Positions 10,025-18,614 of a DNA stretch of 41,964 nt are shown here, piece by piece (within the stretch, counting starts at the first letter, position 1; each line of letters opens with the position of its first letter). Position numbers and translations under genes: made by a program. Origin of the DNA: a virus. Under the pieces are notes generated by a model. That model was given only the letters and a program-made list of their open reading frames with translations, made no database searches and was not told the origin of the DNA. The stretch covers positions 1-41,964 of IMG/VR virus record IMGVR_UViG_3300009104_000043; one strand, 5' to 3'.

Positions 10025-10261
10025 ATGCCAATGGTTAAAACTACTTTAGTAAACGGAATACTGGATGCACTTGCTACGGGGTCCGCCGCTGGATCAGAAA
10101 TGGAAGTAGCAAATAAATTAGCTGATGCAATAGATGCTTATATAAAGTCTGCAGATGTTACTACTACAGTAACTACTACTGTAAATGGAGTTGTGGCCTC
10201 GGCACCGGGCCCCATAACTGGTGGTGCTGGAACAGGAACAGGAAAAGGAACTCTATCATAG
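10025..10261 (+). CDS. Small conserved-looking virion-associated protein (78 aa)
   Basis: An AAGGAGA sequence just after the upstream stop supports the ATG at 10025. The N-terminal half (residues 1-40) is a predicted helix ending ANKLADAIDAYIKSADV. The C-terminal half is Thr/Val/Gly-rich with a GTGTGKGTLS tail. Small proteins of this layout (ADAIDAYIKSA followed by a Gly/Thr tail) occur in several tailed-phage structural clusters as far as I recall, without a known function. It is the last gene before a putative late promoter that drives gp25. Confidence 0.6.
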   Translation: MPMVKTTLVNGILDALATGSAAGSEMEVANKLADAIDAYIKSADVTTTVTTTVNGVVASAPGPITGGAGTGTGKGTLS

Positions 10262-10269
10262 AAAGTTAG

Positions 10270-10277
10270 TATAAATA
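10270..10277 (+). promoter_or_regulatory. T4-type late promoter TATAAATA, 5 bases before the gp25 ATG
   Basis: A perfect TATAAATA is followed by AACAT and then ATG at 10283. In T4 this element sits at about -13 to -6, so the transcript would start at or next to the ATG. The same spacing recurs at three other genes in this window. No Shine-Dalgarno sequence is seen before gp25. Confidence 0.6.
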
Positions 10278-10282
10278 AACAT

Positions 10283-10759
10283 ATGGCTACAAACGCAACA
10301 CAAGAAGATGTCTATACTTTTGATCAGGATCAGCTTAATTTAGAAGATGATGAAGCAATTCGTTATCTAACTTTAATGACTCCTAGGGATTTAACTATAC
10401 AGTTTACTAAAAATCCTAATACAGATGATCTTGCTTTAAAAACAGGATCTAATGCAGTAAGAGAGTCTATAAAAAATTTGATTTTAACTAAAAAAGGAGA
10501 AAGGCTGTTTCAACCTGCTCTCGGCTCAAATATAACGGAATTGTTATTTGAACCAGGAGATGTAATTACTGAAAAATTAATTGAAGATGAAATTAGAACG
10601 GTAATGGAAAATTTTGAAGATAGAGCAGAAATAATAGATGTAATTGTTAATGATGATAGGGCGGGAGATGGTTATCGTGTTAAAGTAATTTTTTCTGTCA
10701 TTAATGAAAATGCTCCGTCTGTATTTGAAACATTTTTATCAAGAACAAGAGGTACTTAA
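10283..10759 (+). CDS. gp25: Baseplate wedge subunit gp25
   Basis: The 158-residue protein has the GPW/gp25 fold typical of contractile-tail baseplates. Diagnostic parts are the strand DLTIQFTKNPNTDDLALKTG (residues about 36-55), the helix SNAVRESIKNLILTKKGER, then LFQPALGSNITELLFEP, which is the family hallmark, and a C-terminal strand after EIIDVIVNDDR. gp25 is the most conserved wedge protein; it helps gp6 attach and starts sheath assembly. Its length is a little above T4 gp25 (132 residues), mostly through a longer N-terminus. It is followed immediately by gp6. The upstream TATAAATA lies exactly 5 bases from ATG. Confidence 0.95.
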   Translation: MATNATQEDVYTFDQDQLNLEDDEAIRYLTLMTPRDLTIQFTKNPNTDDLALKTGSNAVRESIKNLILTKKGERLFQPALGSNITELLFEPGDVITEKLIEDEIRTVMENFEDRAEIIDVIVNDDRAGDGYRVKVIFSVINENAPSVFETFLSRTRGT

Positions 10760-12625
10760 ATGGCAGAAGCTACTAAATTACGAGTTTCAGAATTAGATTT
10801 TGATCAAATAAAAAATAATTTTAAAAGTTTTCTTAAAGAACAAGATATTTTTAGAGATTATGATAAAGATGGTTCTGCAATTTCTCAAATTTTAGATATT
10901 TTAGCATATAACACACATTATAATGCTTTTTATTTAAATATGGTAGCAAATGAAATGTTTATTGATTCCGCCACTACTAGAAATGCTATAATATCTTTAT
11001 CTAAATTATTAGGATATACTCCTAAATCAAGAACTGGAGCAAAAGCAAATGTGAACATTTCAATAACGCCTGATGATGCTCCTTCAAATATTACTATAGC
11101 AAAAAATACAAAATTTAATTCTGTTATAAATGGAGTTAATTATACTTTTCTTACTGATAAGTCATATTCAACAACTGCAAATGCTGATAATTCAGTGGTT
11201 ACTATTCCAAATGTTTCGTTAGTTCAAGGAGATTCATTAACGTATAGATATACTGCTAATACGCAAGATTCTTCTCAGAGATTTACTATTCCTAATAGAG
11301 GAGTTGATCATTCAACAGTTACAATTTCTATCAAAGAAAATTCTTTTACTACGGCTTTATCGCCATATACTTTAGCTACTGATTTGCTTGAAGTTGATTC
11401 AACATCAAATGTGTTTTTTATAGAAGAGGGATCAGATTTTAATACAGAAATAAAATTTGGAGACGGTATTTTAGGAAGAAAATTAAAATCTGGAAATATT
11501 GTTATTATTGATTATAATATTTGTGAAGGAGTAATGGGAAATGGTGCAAATAATTTTACAGTTTCAACAACTGTTGGAGGATATTCAACCGCCACTCTTT
11601 CTATTAATAATAAAGCAGAAGGTGGTTCAGATGAGGAAACTATTAATTCTATAAGATTTAATGCTCCTAGACATTATAATACACAAAATAGAGCAGTAAC
11701 AAAAGATGATTATAAAAGAATAGTTTTAAGAGATTATCCATTGGCAGAATCAATAGTTGTATATGGAGGAGAAGAAGCGGATCCTCCAGAATATGGAAAA
11801 GTTTTTATAGGTATAAAACCTAAATCGGGACTTTATTTAACAGATTCAGTAAAAACAAATATTAAAGATAATATTCTTAAAAAATATAATGTTGCATCTA
11901 TAACACCAGAATTTGTTGATCTTGATTACATTTATGTTTTATTAACAACAACTGTTAATTTTGATTCAAGAAAAACAACAAAAACATCACAAACATTAAG
12001 AAGTAATATTATAAGTTCTATTAACACATATGTTTCTGAAGACCTTTATAAATTTGAACAAACATTTAGATTATCAAAGTTGCAAACAAAAATTGATGAA
12101 ACTGATTCTTCTATTTTAGGTAATGATAGTGCTATTAGATTGAAAAAAATATTTACACCAACATTAGATACAAAATTATCTTATACTTTAAAATATAATA
12201 ATGCAATTTATCATCCTCATTCTGGTCATGCTCCTGCTTTAACTTCTACTTCATTTTCTATAAATGATGAAAAAAATATTTTAAGGGATGATTGTAAAAT
12301 TAAAGATAAAGATGGTGTATTAATAGTTTATAGAACAGATAATGAAGGAAAAGAATGGACTGTTAGAGAAAATGTTGGTTCTATTGATTATATAATAGGA
12401 AAAGTAATATTAAATGCTTTTGATCCTGTATCATATACAGGTAATGACATTAGTGTAACAGTTATACCTGTTTTGGGAGATGTTGCATCTTTAAGAGAGC
12501 AATTAATAACAATTCAAGAAGTTGATATTAATTTAAAAATGAATGATGCTTCATTAGTTACAAAACAAGATCAAGTTACAACAGCCGAAACCACAACATC
12601 TCAAACTACTGCAATAAATTATTAA
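10760..12625 (+). CDS. gp6: Baseplate wedge subunit gp6 (baseplate J-like)
   Basis: The 621-residue protein matches T4 gp6 / baseplate J proteins. The N-terminus has the conserved block DKDGSAISQILDILAYNTHY (about residues 36-55) followed by ANEMFIDSATTRNAIISLSK and LLGYTPKS. The middle holds FGDGILGRKLKSGNIVIIDY and the RFNAPRHYNTQNRAVTKDDY block (about 300-319) shared with gpJ proteins. gp6 dimers link the wedges into the iris-like ring that opens during infection. The gene starts right after the gp25 stop, with GAGGT upstream. T4 gp6 is 660 residues, so the length is normal. Confidence 0.93.
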   Translation: MAEATKLRVSELDFDQIKNNFKSFLKEQDIFRDYDKDGSAISQILDILAYNTHYNAFYLNMVANEMFIDSATTRNAIISLSKLLGYTPKSRTGAKANVNISITPDDAPSNITIAKNTKFNSVINGVNYTFLTDKSYSTTANADNSVVTIPNVSLVQGDSLTYRYTANTQDSSQRFTIPNRGVDHSTVTISIKENSFTTALSPYTLATDLLEVDSTSNVFFIEEGSDFNTEIKFGDGILGRKLKSGNIVIIDYNICEGVMGNGANNFTVSTTVGGYSTATLSINNKAEGGSDEETINSIRFNAPRHYNTQNRAVTKDDYKRIVLRDYPLAESIVVYGGEEADPPEYGKVFIGIKPKSGLYLTDSVKTNIKDNILKKYNVASITPEFVDLDYIYVLLTTTVNFDSRKTTKTSQTLRSNIISSINTYVSEDLYKFEQTFRLSKLQTKIDETDSSILGNDSAIRLKKIFTPTLDTKLSYTLKYNNAIYHPHSGHAPALTSTSFSINDEKNILRDDCKIKDKDGVLIVYRTDNEGKEWTVRENVGSIDYIIGKVILNAFDPVSYTGNDISVTVIPVLGDVASLREQLITIQEVDINLKMNDASLVTKQDQVTTAETTTSQTTAINY

Positions 12626-12626
12626 A

Positions 12627-15600
12627 ATGTCAGAATACGATTTTTTAAAAGATACAGATAATATAAAATTAGTAAGTAAGATATCAAATTTAGTTGAGAG
12701 TCAATTACCAGAATTTATTAAAGATGAAGGTGGAAATTTTGCTGAATTTTTGAAGTTTTATTATAAGTGGATGGAGACACATGAATTAACTATTTCAGAT
12801 GTGGTTCAAGATGAATATCATATTATTTTAGAAAGTGAACAGGGATCTTGTATTTTAGAAACAGGATCGGATCTTATATTAGAAAATGATAGAACAAATA
12901 AAAGTGCTTATGAAAAAGATGAAATTATAACAGGAGCAACTTCAGGAGCAACTGGTGTTGTTGATAGAAATACAAATACATCATCGAGTAAAATTTATGT
13001 AACTGAAGTAACAAAAACAGACTTTCAAGAAGGTGAAATAATAAAAGGTACTAATAATCGTACACTTGGTGTTGTAACTAGCTTTCAAAAAAATCCTCTT
13101 TTTGCATCAAGAACATTATTAAAATCAAGAGATATTGATAGTACTACAACATCTATGATGAATTATTTTGCTAAAGAATTTTTGACAAATTTTCCGTTAA
13201 GTTTAAGTGCAGATAAATCTCTTTTAATAAAACATATATCCGACATTTATAGATCAAAAGGAACAAGTACTTCATATGATTTTTTATTTAAATCATTATA
13301 TGATATACAAAATCTTACTTTTTATACCCCAAAAGTAGATTTACTTAAACCCTCTTCTGGTAATTGGAGACAAGATAAATCTATCAGAATTATTACTGAT
13401 GATCTTGCATCTTCATTTGAAAGTCATTCTATTACAGGAAGTCAATCAGGTGCAACTGCAATTGTAAATCGTGTTGATGAATTTGCGGCTGGAGTTTTTG
13501 ATATAACAGAATTATTTTTAACAAATATTAAAGGAACATTTATTGTAGGAGAAACAATTACTTCAAATGAAGTTGATGGAGTATCTGGTAGTGGAATAGC
13601 CCAAGGATTGATATCTGAAATTATTATTAATGTTGCGGGATCGGATTATAAAATAAATGATCAACTTGTATTTTCTGGTGGAGGGGGAGTTGGAGCAACA
13701 GCAAAAGTGGGGGAGATTGGATCTGGTACATTATCTAATTTTACTATATTTGATGGGGGAGATGGATATCTTGAAGATAAACAATTGACAGTAAATAATT
13801 TTGCTACAATGGGGACTGGATTTGCTGGAAAAATTAAAGAAGTAGTTGATACTTTTACATTTTCAAAAAATGAAGACATAATAGGAAATTTTACTTCAGT
13901 TGTATTTGATGATCTTGCATATGAAATGAGTGGTGATGCATCAGCAAATAGTCAGGATAGATTAATTGATGCATTGGGTTTTTCAAAGTTAGATGCGGGA
14001 CACATTTCTAATGTTGAAACAACTGCTTCTGGTGCTGGTTATGAAGCTATTCCCAGAATAACAATTTCAGAACCAACAACTGAAGATTTTGAAGATGCAT
14101 CGGTTCAAATTTTGAACTTAAATCCAGATCCGGATTCTCTTGCTACAACGAATGCAATTACAGATTTTTTTGATCCTGGTGAAAAAATAACTTCTAATAG
14201 TGGTACTAAAATAGGAACATTTTTTGGTACTGTGTCTACAGATGATACTATTAACGATCCATCTAGAATAAGAGTAAAAACTATAAAATTTTTAGATACG
14301 AATGTAACTCAAAAAATTCCAATTGCACAAAGAAATGATTTAATTGTAAATAATTCTACTTATTTGTCAACTACAAAACCATCAATTTATCACTTAAAAT
14401 TTGTTACTGGTGGTACTGGCTCTACTAATACAATAAAATATAGACGAGGTATTGATGCAAGAGAATCGTTTAATAATGCAAATAATACTGCAAAAGCAGA
14501 TTGGTATCCTACATCAGGAGGAGAATCTGTAACGGGTGATTATCAAACATTAAGTTTTGGTATTTCATCACTTACTAGGGTTAGTACACTTGCAACTGCA
14601 ACCACATATGGAAAACATGGATTGGAAGATGGTCAAATAGTTGCTATAACAGGAGCAAGCCCTGCTGGTTATAATGGAACTGCGACAATCACAGTATCAA
14701 GTCCAACTACTTTTACATATACTGTGGGAGGTTCTTTAACAACTCCTGCCACAGGAACTATATTATATAATGAAAATGTCTCTGTAAAATTTACATTGCC
14801 TTTTGGACATAGTACTGATGATGAATATGCTTTTTCTACTATTGATTTTGTTTCTACTGAAGTTATTACTGGTGCTAATTCGGGAGCGGTTGCAACTGTA
14901 AATACTGGTGTTGCTTTTTCTGCTGGAGGAGATTTAGGAAATAATGCAGTGGTTGGAGTTGCTTCAGGAGATGCTGGTTCGGGTTCGATTAAGTCTATTG
15001 AAATTCAAGATCCAGGAGTAGGATTTACATCAGTTCCTACAATAACATTACCTGGTCTTGGGGGAGAAAATGCAAATTTAACTGCAAAAATTGGTGCAAT
15101 GAGAACAGAAACAGGAATATATCTTGATGAAAATGGACGAGTAAGTTCTAATAAAAAACTTATTGATAGTGATTTTTATCAAGATTATTCTTATTCATTA
15201 ATTGCTAATAAACAACTTAATGAATATCAAGAAATTGTTTTTAAATTATTACATCCTATAGGAACAAAACTTTTTGGAGAATATACTCCTGATTCTGCTG
15301 AATTGAATATGGGGTTTGATAGTAGATTACAATTTGAAGATGGAGATTTAGCATTAAAAGAAGATGGTGATGATCTTTTAATGGAAGATCAAACAGATCC
15401 GAGACATCAAGTAATATTTAATAATAATCAAGATTTGGGAACAGGAACTATTACTTTAACTGGCAATTCAGATGTGATAGTAGGAAATTCCACAAATTTT
15501 TCAACAACATATGCTGAAGGAGATCATATTGTTGTTGACAATGAACAGTCTTTTGAAGTTTCATATGGTGAATTGAGATTAGAGAATTATTTATCAGGTA

Positions 15601-16799
15601 CTATATCAACGTCCTCATCAAATGTTATTTCTATTATAGGATTGGAAACTTCTTATCCTATTACTTCAACTGTTCCTAATAATTATAGTGCTAATGCTAA
15701 TTTTGTTGCAAATAGTGTAGTTACACAAATAAATTCTACGACAGGTGAAAAAGTAACAGGTATTGTTTTTAAACATGAATTAGATACATCAAATAATAAC
15801 ATATTAATGTTACATTCTTGCAATGGAATATTTGATACTTCAAGTAATGCAAATTCTACAGTTGGAAATAATTCATTATTAAGTATAGAAACATATAATA
15901 TGATTTTAGAAGGAAGTTCTGCAGATTTAACAGGTGATATGGTATTAGAATCAGATGGAACATCAGTTATTGCATTGGAAGATAGTGTATATAAAAATAA
16001 TGAATCAGTTACGACAGCAAGATTTCAATATGTAAAATCTAATGTGATTTTTGGTGTTACATCAGATTTTCAAGCAGATTTTAGAATAAATGATAGACTT
16101 AAATTAATAACAACTCAACAAGATACAAAAGTTATTGAAATAATTAATTCGACATGTTTAATAGGAAATACTGCAATAAGTACAGATACAAGTTTTAATA
16201 TAATTTTAGAAGAAGATTCGGATGGTTATCCAGGTAATTTCCTTATGGAAGATGGTGATAATTATATTCACAATATGATTAATCCAACTTCAGCTAAGTT
16301 TGATAATGAAGATATACAATTCTATAATTTACTTGAAGCAAATGTAAGAGGAACAACTACTGCAAATGGTATACTTACAGGAAACACTTCTTTAGTAGGA
16401 GTAAATTCTTATTTTACTGAAGATTTATTAGTAAATGATGTTATCACATTATCTTCTAATACATCTCAAAAAGCAAAAGTTTTAACAGTAGCAGGACAAA
16501 CTTTAACTTTAAATAGAGCATTAGGCGATGGAACAGAAGGACAAACTATAACCCTACATACACTTAGAAACTTTGATTTAGAAAGAAGTAAAAATACTAT
16601 ATCTTTGTCAACTCCATATGATGCTTCAAATAATTTTATGAATTTGACAATTAATTCGACTGCAACGGGATTATTACTTCTTGAAGATGGAATTGGTACT
16701 GCCAATGCAGGATATGTTGGTACTACTTCAACTGAAGGAAGTTTTAAATTTGAAGTATTGTCAACGTTTGATAATCAAACTCCTAAGTTTATACAATAA
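12627..16799 (+). CDS. Baseplate wedge protein, gp7-like by position (1390 aa)
   Basis: This gene sits between gp6 and gp8, where T4 has gene 7 (1032 residues). The N-terminus (VESQLPEFIKDEGGNFAEFL then KFYYKWMETHE, residues about 22-52) and the segment around 170-240 (helical, ending SLYDIQNLTFYTPKVDLLKP) look like marine T4-like baseplate proteins. The rest is a string of beta modules: FxxGExIxGxTSGA repeats (about 100-125, 135-150, 270-325), an HGLEDGQIVAITG module (about 655-715), several LxLEDG motifs (about 65-90, 902-924, 1092-1120, 1191-1214, 1348-1363) and GTxxFxxxxxxGDxI modules (about 940-975, 1245-1310). A gp7 role is inferred from order; the sequence similarity I can see to T4 gp7 itself is weak. 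Confidence 0.6.
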   Translation: MSEYDFLKDTDNIKLVSKISNLVESQLPEFIKDEGGNFAEFLKFYYKWMETHELTISDVVQDEYHIILESEQGSCILETGSDLILENDRTNKSAYEKDEIITGATSGATGVVDRNTNTSSSKIYVTEVTKTDFQEGEIIKGTNNRTLGVVTSFQKNPLFASRTLLKSRDIDSTTTSMMNYFAKEFLTNFPLSLSADKSLLIKHISDIYRSKGTSTSYDFLFKSLYDIQNLTFYTPKVDLLKPSSGNWRQDKSIRIITDDLASSFESHSITGSQSGATAIVNRVDEFAAGVFDITELFLTNIKGTFIVGETITSNEVDGVSGSGIAQGLISEIIINVAGSDYKINDQLVFSGGGGVGATAKVGEIGSGTLSNFTIFDGGDGYLEDKQLTVNNFATMGTGFAGKIKEVVDTFTFSKNEDIIGNFTSVVFDDLAYEMSGDASANSQDRLIDALGFSKLDAGHISNVETTASGAGYEAIPRITISEPTTEDFEDASVQILNLNPDPDSLATTNAITDFFDPGEKITSNSGTKIGTFFGTVSTDDTINDPSRIRVKTIKFLDTNVTQKIPIAQRNDLIVNNSTYLSTTKPSIYHLKFVTGGTGSTNTIKYRRGIDARESFNNANNTAKADWYPTSGGESVTGDYQTLSFGISSLTRVSTLATATTYGKHGLEDGQIVAITGASPAGYNGTATITVSSPTTFTYTVGGSLTTPATGTILYNENVSVKFTLPFGHSTDDEYAFSTIDFVSTEVITGANSGAVATVNTGVAFSAGGDLGNNAVVGVASGDAGSGSIKSIEIQDPGVGFTSVPTITLPGLGGENANLTAKIGAMRTETGIYLDENGRVSSNKKLIDSDFYQDYSYSLIANKQLNEYQEIVFKLLHPIGTKLFGEYTPDSAELNMGFDSRLQFEDGDLALKEDGDDLLMEDQTDPRHQVIFNNNQDLGTGTITLTGNSDVIVGNSTNFSTTYAEGDHIVVDNEQSFEVSYGELRLENYLSGTISTSSSNVISIIGLETSYPITSTVPNNYSANANFVANSVVTQINSTTGEKVTGIVFKHELDTSNNNILMLHSCNGIFDTSSNANSTVGNNSLLSIETYNMILEGSSADLTGDMVLESDGTSVIALEDSVYKNNESVTTARFQYVKSNVIFGVTSDFQADFRINDRLKLITTQQDTKVIEIINSTCLIGNTAISTDTSFNIILEEDSDGYPGNFLMEDGDNYIHNMINPTSAKFDNEDIQFYNLLEANVRGTTTANGILTGNTSLVGVNSYFTEDLLVNDVITLSSNTSQKAKVLTVAGQTLTLNRALGDGTEGQTITLHTLRNFDLERSKNTISLSTPYDASNNFMNLTINSTATGLLLLEDGIGTANAGYVGTTSTEGSFKFEVLSTFDNQTPKFIQ

Positions 16800-16816
16800 T
16801 AAAAATTTTTTATTAA

Positions 16817-16824
16817 TATAAATA
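16817..16824 (+). promoter_or_regulatory. T4-type late promoter TATAAATA, 5 bases before the gp8 ATG
   Basis: TATAAATA is followed by AAGAT and the ATG at 16830. The sequence around it (TATAAATAAAGATATGGCTA) is nearly the same as that before gp25 (TATAAATAAACATATGGCTA). No Shine-Dalgarno sequence is present in the 30-base gap after the upstream stop. Confidence 0.6.
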
Positions 16825-16829
16825 AAGAT

Positions 16830-18611
16830 ATGGCTAGACTGGTAACGACAAAATTTAAAATACATAACGCAGAGCAATTTATTGAATCTCTCAGCGAAAC
16901 TTCAGCAACAAATTTATACTTGTTTGTGGGAAGAGTTCAAGAATGGGATGATGAAAATTCACCCCCTGCTCCAAATGAAGCCGTAGCGAATACTTTGTAT
17001 AGTTATTGGGATCAAATGGTCGCCGCAAAAAAAGTTACTTCTGCAGATGTTAAACATGTTATTACAAGAAGAAATTGGGAATCGAATACTTCATATACTG
17101 CTTATTCCCATACAAATGCAGATCAGGTAGCAAATAGTTTTTATGTTGTTACAGAAGATTTTAATGTATATAAATGTTTGCAGAATAATTTATCAAATGG
17201 GGCTTCAACAATTAAACCAACTGGTACAGGTTCAGCGGTTATTGAAATTACTGATGGATATAAATGGAAGTATATGTATACAATTTCTTCTCACGATACT
17301 TTAAAATTTACAACATCTGAATATATTCCTGTACAAAAAAGCGTAGATTCTAGACAGATTGCAGTTGAAGATGCCGCTACTGATGGACAAATAGACATTA
17401 TTAATAAAACATCAAATGGTGATTTTAAAGTTGAATTTACAGCCGCTCCAGAAAATGCTGTTGGTGATTCTCAAGATTTTATTTCTAGTGAAACTTTAAT
17501 AGGCCAAACATCAAATAGTTATGGAACACTTGTTAGTTTTACTTCTGGTGCTAATAATTTAACTTATGCGCCTAGTACAGGAAATACAAAATTTGTTGAT
17601 GGTGAAGTTGTTTTAGGTGCAACATCTAATGCAAGAGCAACAATCTCTGCTACTCCAATATCAACATATGAATTTGATACTGGACTTTTTGCAAGTGTAA
17701 CTAATTCTACTGTAATGCAATTATCTACAAGTGCAAATAATAGTGTAGATGGTTTATATGTAAATTCAACCGTTTTTGTGGTAAATAATGCAGGGCAAGG
17801 AGAACAAACCACGATTACACAATACGATTCTTTACTTAGACAAATAACTGTAGATCCTGCTTTTACTGTTACACCAACTACTGTTTCTGGTTACGAAGTA
17901 GCACCATCGATTACATTAAATGGAGATGGAAGTGATTTTAAAGGAAGAACAAGAGGGAATTCTTCTCATGGACTAACAGAAATAGCTGTAACAGAAAAAG
18001 GAATAAATTTTACTATAGCAACACCATCTATTGTTGCTAATTCTTCTCATGGTACAGGAGCAAATTCTGAAGTTATTATTGGACCTGTAGGAGGACATGG
18101 TAAACATGCTATTGAGGAATTGGGTGGAAATAGAGTTATGGTTGATTCTCGTATTTCTGGAAATGAATCAGGAAAATTTACAACGTCTAATGATTTTAGA
18201 CAAGTAGGTTTATTAAGAGATCCTTTACAAACTGCAAATACTCTTGCATTTTTTACAGAATCTTTATCTGATCAATCTACAACAATAACAGTTGGAAGTG
18301 TTACTGGATCTTTTCAAGCAGACGAAAAAGTTTATACGGGAACATCTTTAGCAAATAGTACTGCTAATGGAGTTGTTGTAGATTTTCTAAATAATAATAC
18401 ACTAAGAATAAATGAAGTCAAAGGTACTTTTCAAGATGGTAATGTTGTGATTGGAGCGAATTCTAGTTCATCAGCAATAATTTCTGCAAATGGTGTTACT
18501 CAACCAGGAATGAAACCTTATAGTGGTGATGTACTTTATATTGAAAACAGAGAAAAAATTACTAGATTGCAGAATCAAGTAGAAGACTTTAAGATTGTAT
18601 TGGAGTTTTAA
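16830..18611 (+). CDS. gp8: Baseplate wedge subunit gp8 (enlarged)
   Basis: The N-terminal part matches T4 gp8: VTTKFKIHNAEQFIESL, LYLFVGRVQEWDDENSPPAP, the tryptophan block VKHVITRRNWESNTSY (about residues 73-88) and ITDGYKWKYMYTISSHD (about 144-160). The C-terminus GDVLYIENREKITRLQNQVE plus DFKIVLEF lines up with the T4 end EMIYMENRPP...INILFTF. gp8 forms dimers that bind gp7 and gp10 in the wedge. T4 gp8 has 334 residues; the 593 here come from an insertion at about 210-430 and another at about 490-560, both made of GExIxGxTSxA-type beta modules. Transcription may be boosted by its own late promoter. Confidence 0.85.
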   Translation: MARLVTTKFKIHNAEQFIESLSETSATNLYLFVGRVQEWDDENSPPAPNEAVANTLYSYWDQMVAAKKVTSADVKHVITRRNWESNTSYTAYSHTNADQVANSFYVVTEDFNVYKCLQNNLSNGASTIKPTGTGSAVIEITDGYKWKYMYTISSHDTLKFTTSEYIPVQKSVDSRQIAVEDAATDGQIDIINKTSNGDFKVEFTAAPENAVGDSQDFISSETLIGQTSNSYGTLVSFTSGANNLTYAPSTGNTKFVDGEVVLGATSNARATISATPISTYEFDTGLFASVTNSTVMQLSTSANNSVDGLYVNSTVFVVNNAGQGEQTTITQYDSLLRQITVDPAFTVTPTTVSGYEVAPSITLNGDGSDFKGRTRGNSSHGLTEIAVTEKGINFTIATPSIVANSSHGTGANSEVIIGPVGGHGKHAIEELGGNRVMVDSRISGNESGKFTTSNDFRQVGLLRDPLQTANTLAFFTESLSDQSTTITVGSVTGSFQADEKVYTGTSLANSTANGVVVDFLNNNTLRINEVKGTFQDGNVVIGANSSSSAIISANGVTQPGMKPYSGDVLYIENREKITRLQNQVEDFKIVLEF

Positions 18612-18614
18612 CAA

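Noticed and set aside
13661-13879. Reverse-strand 72-codon frame in the gp7-like gene
   Set aside because: It is fully inside a strongly supported gene, lacks TATAAATA or a ribosome binding site, and its Pro-rich product comes from the complement of Gly codons.
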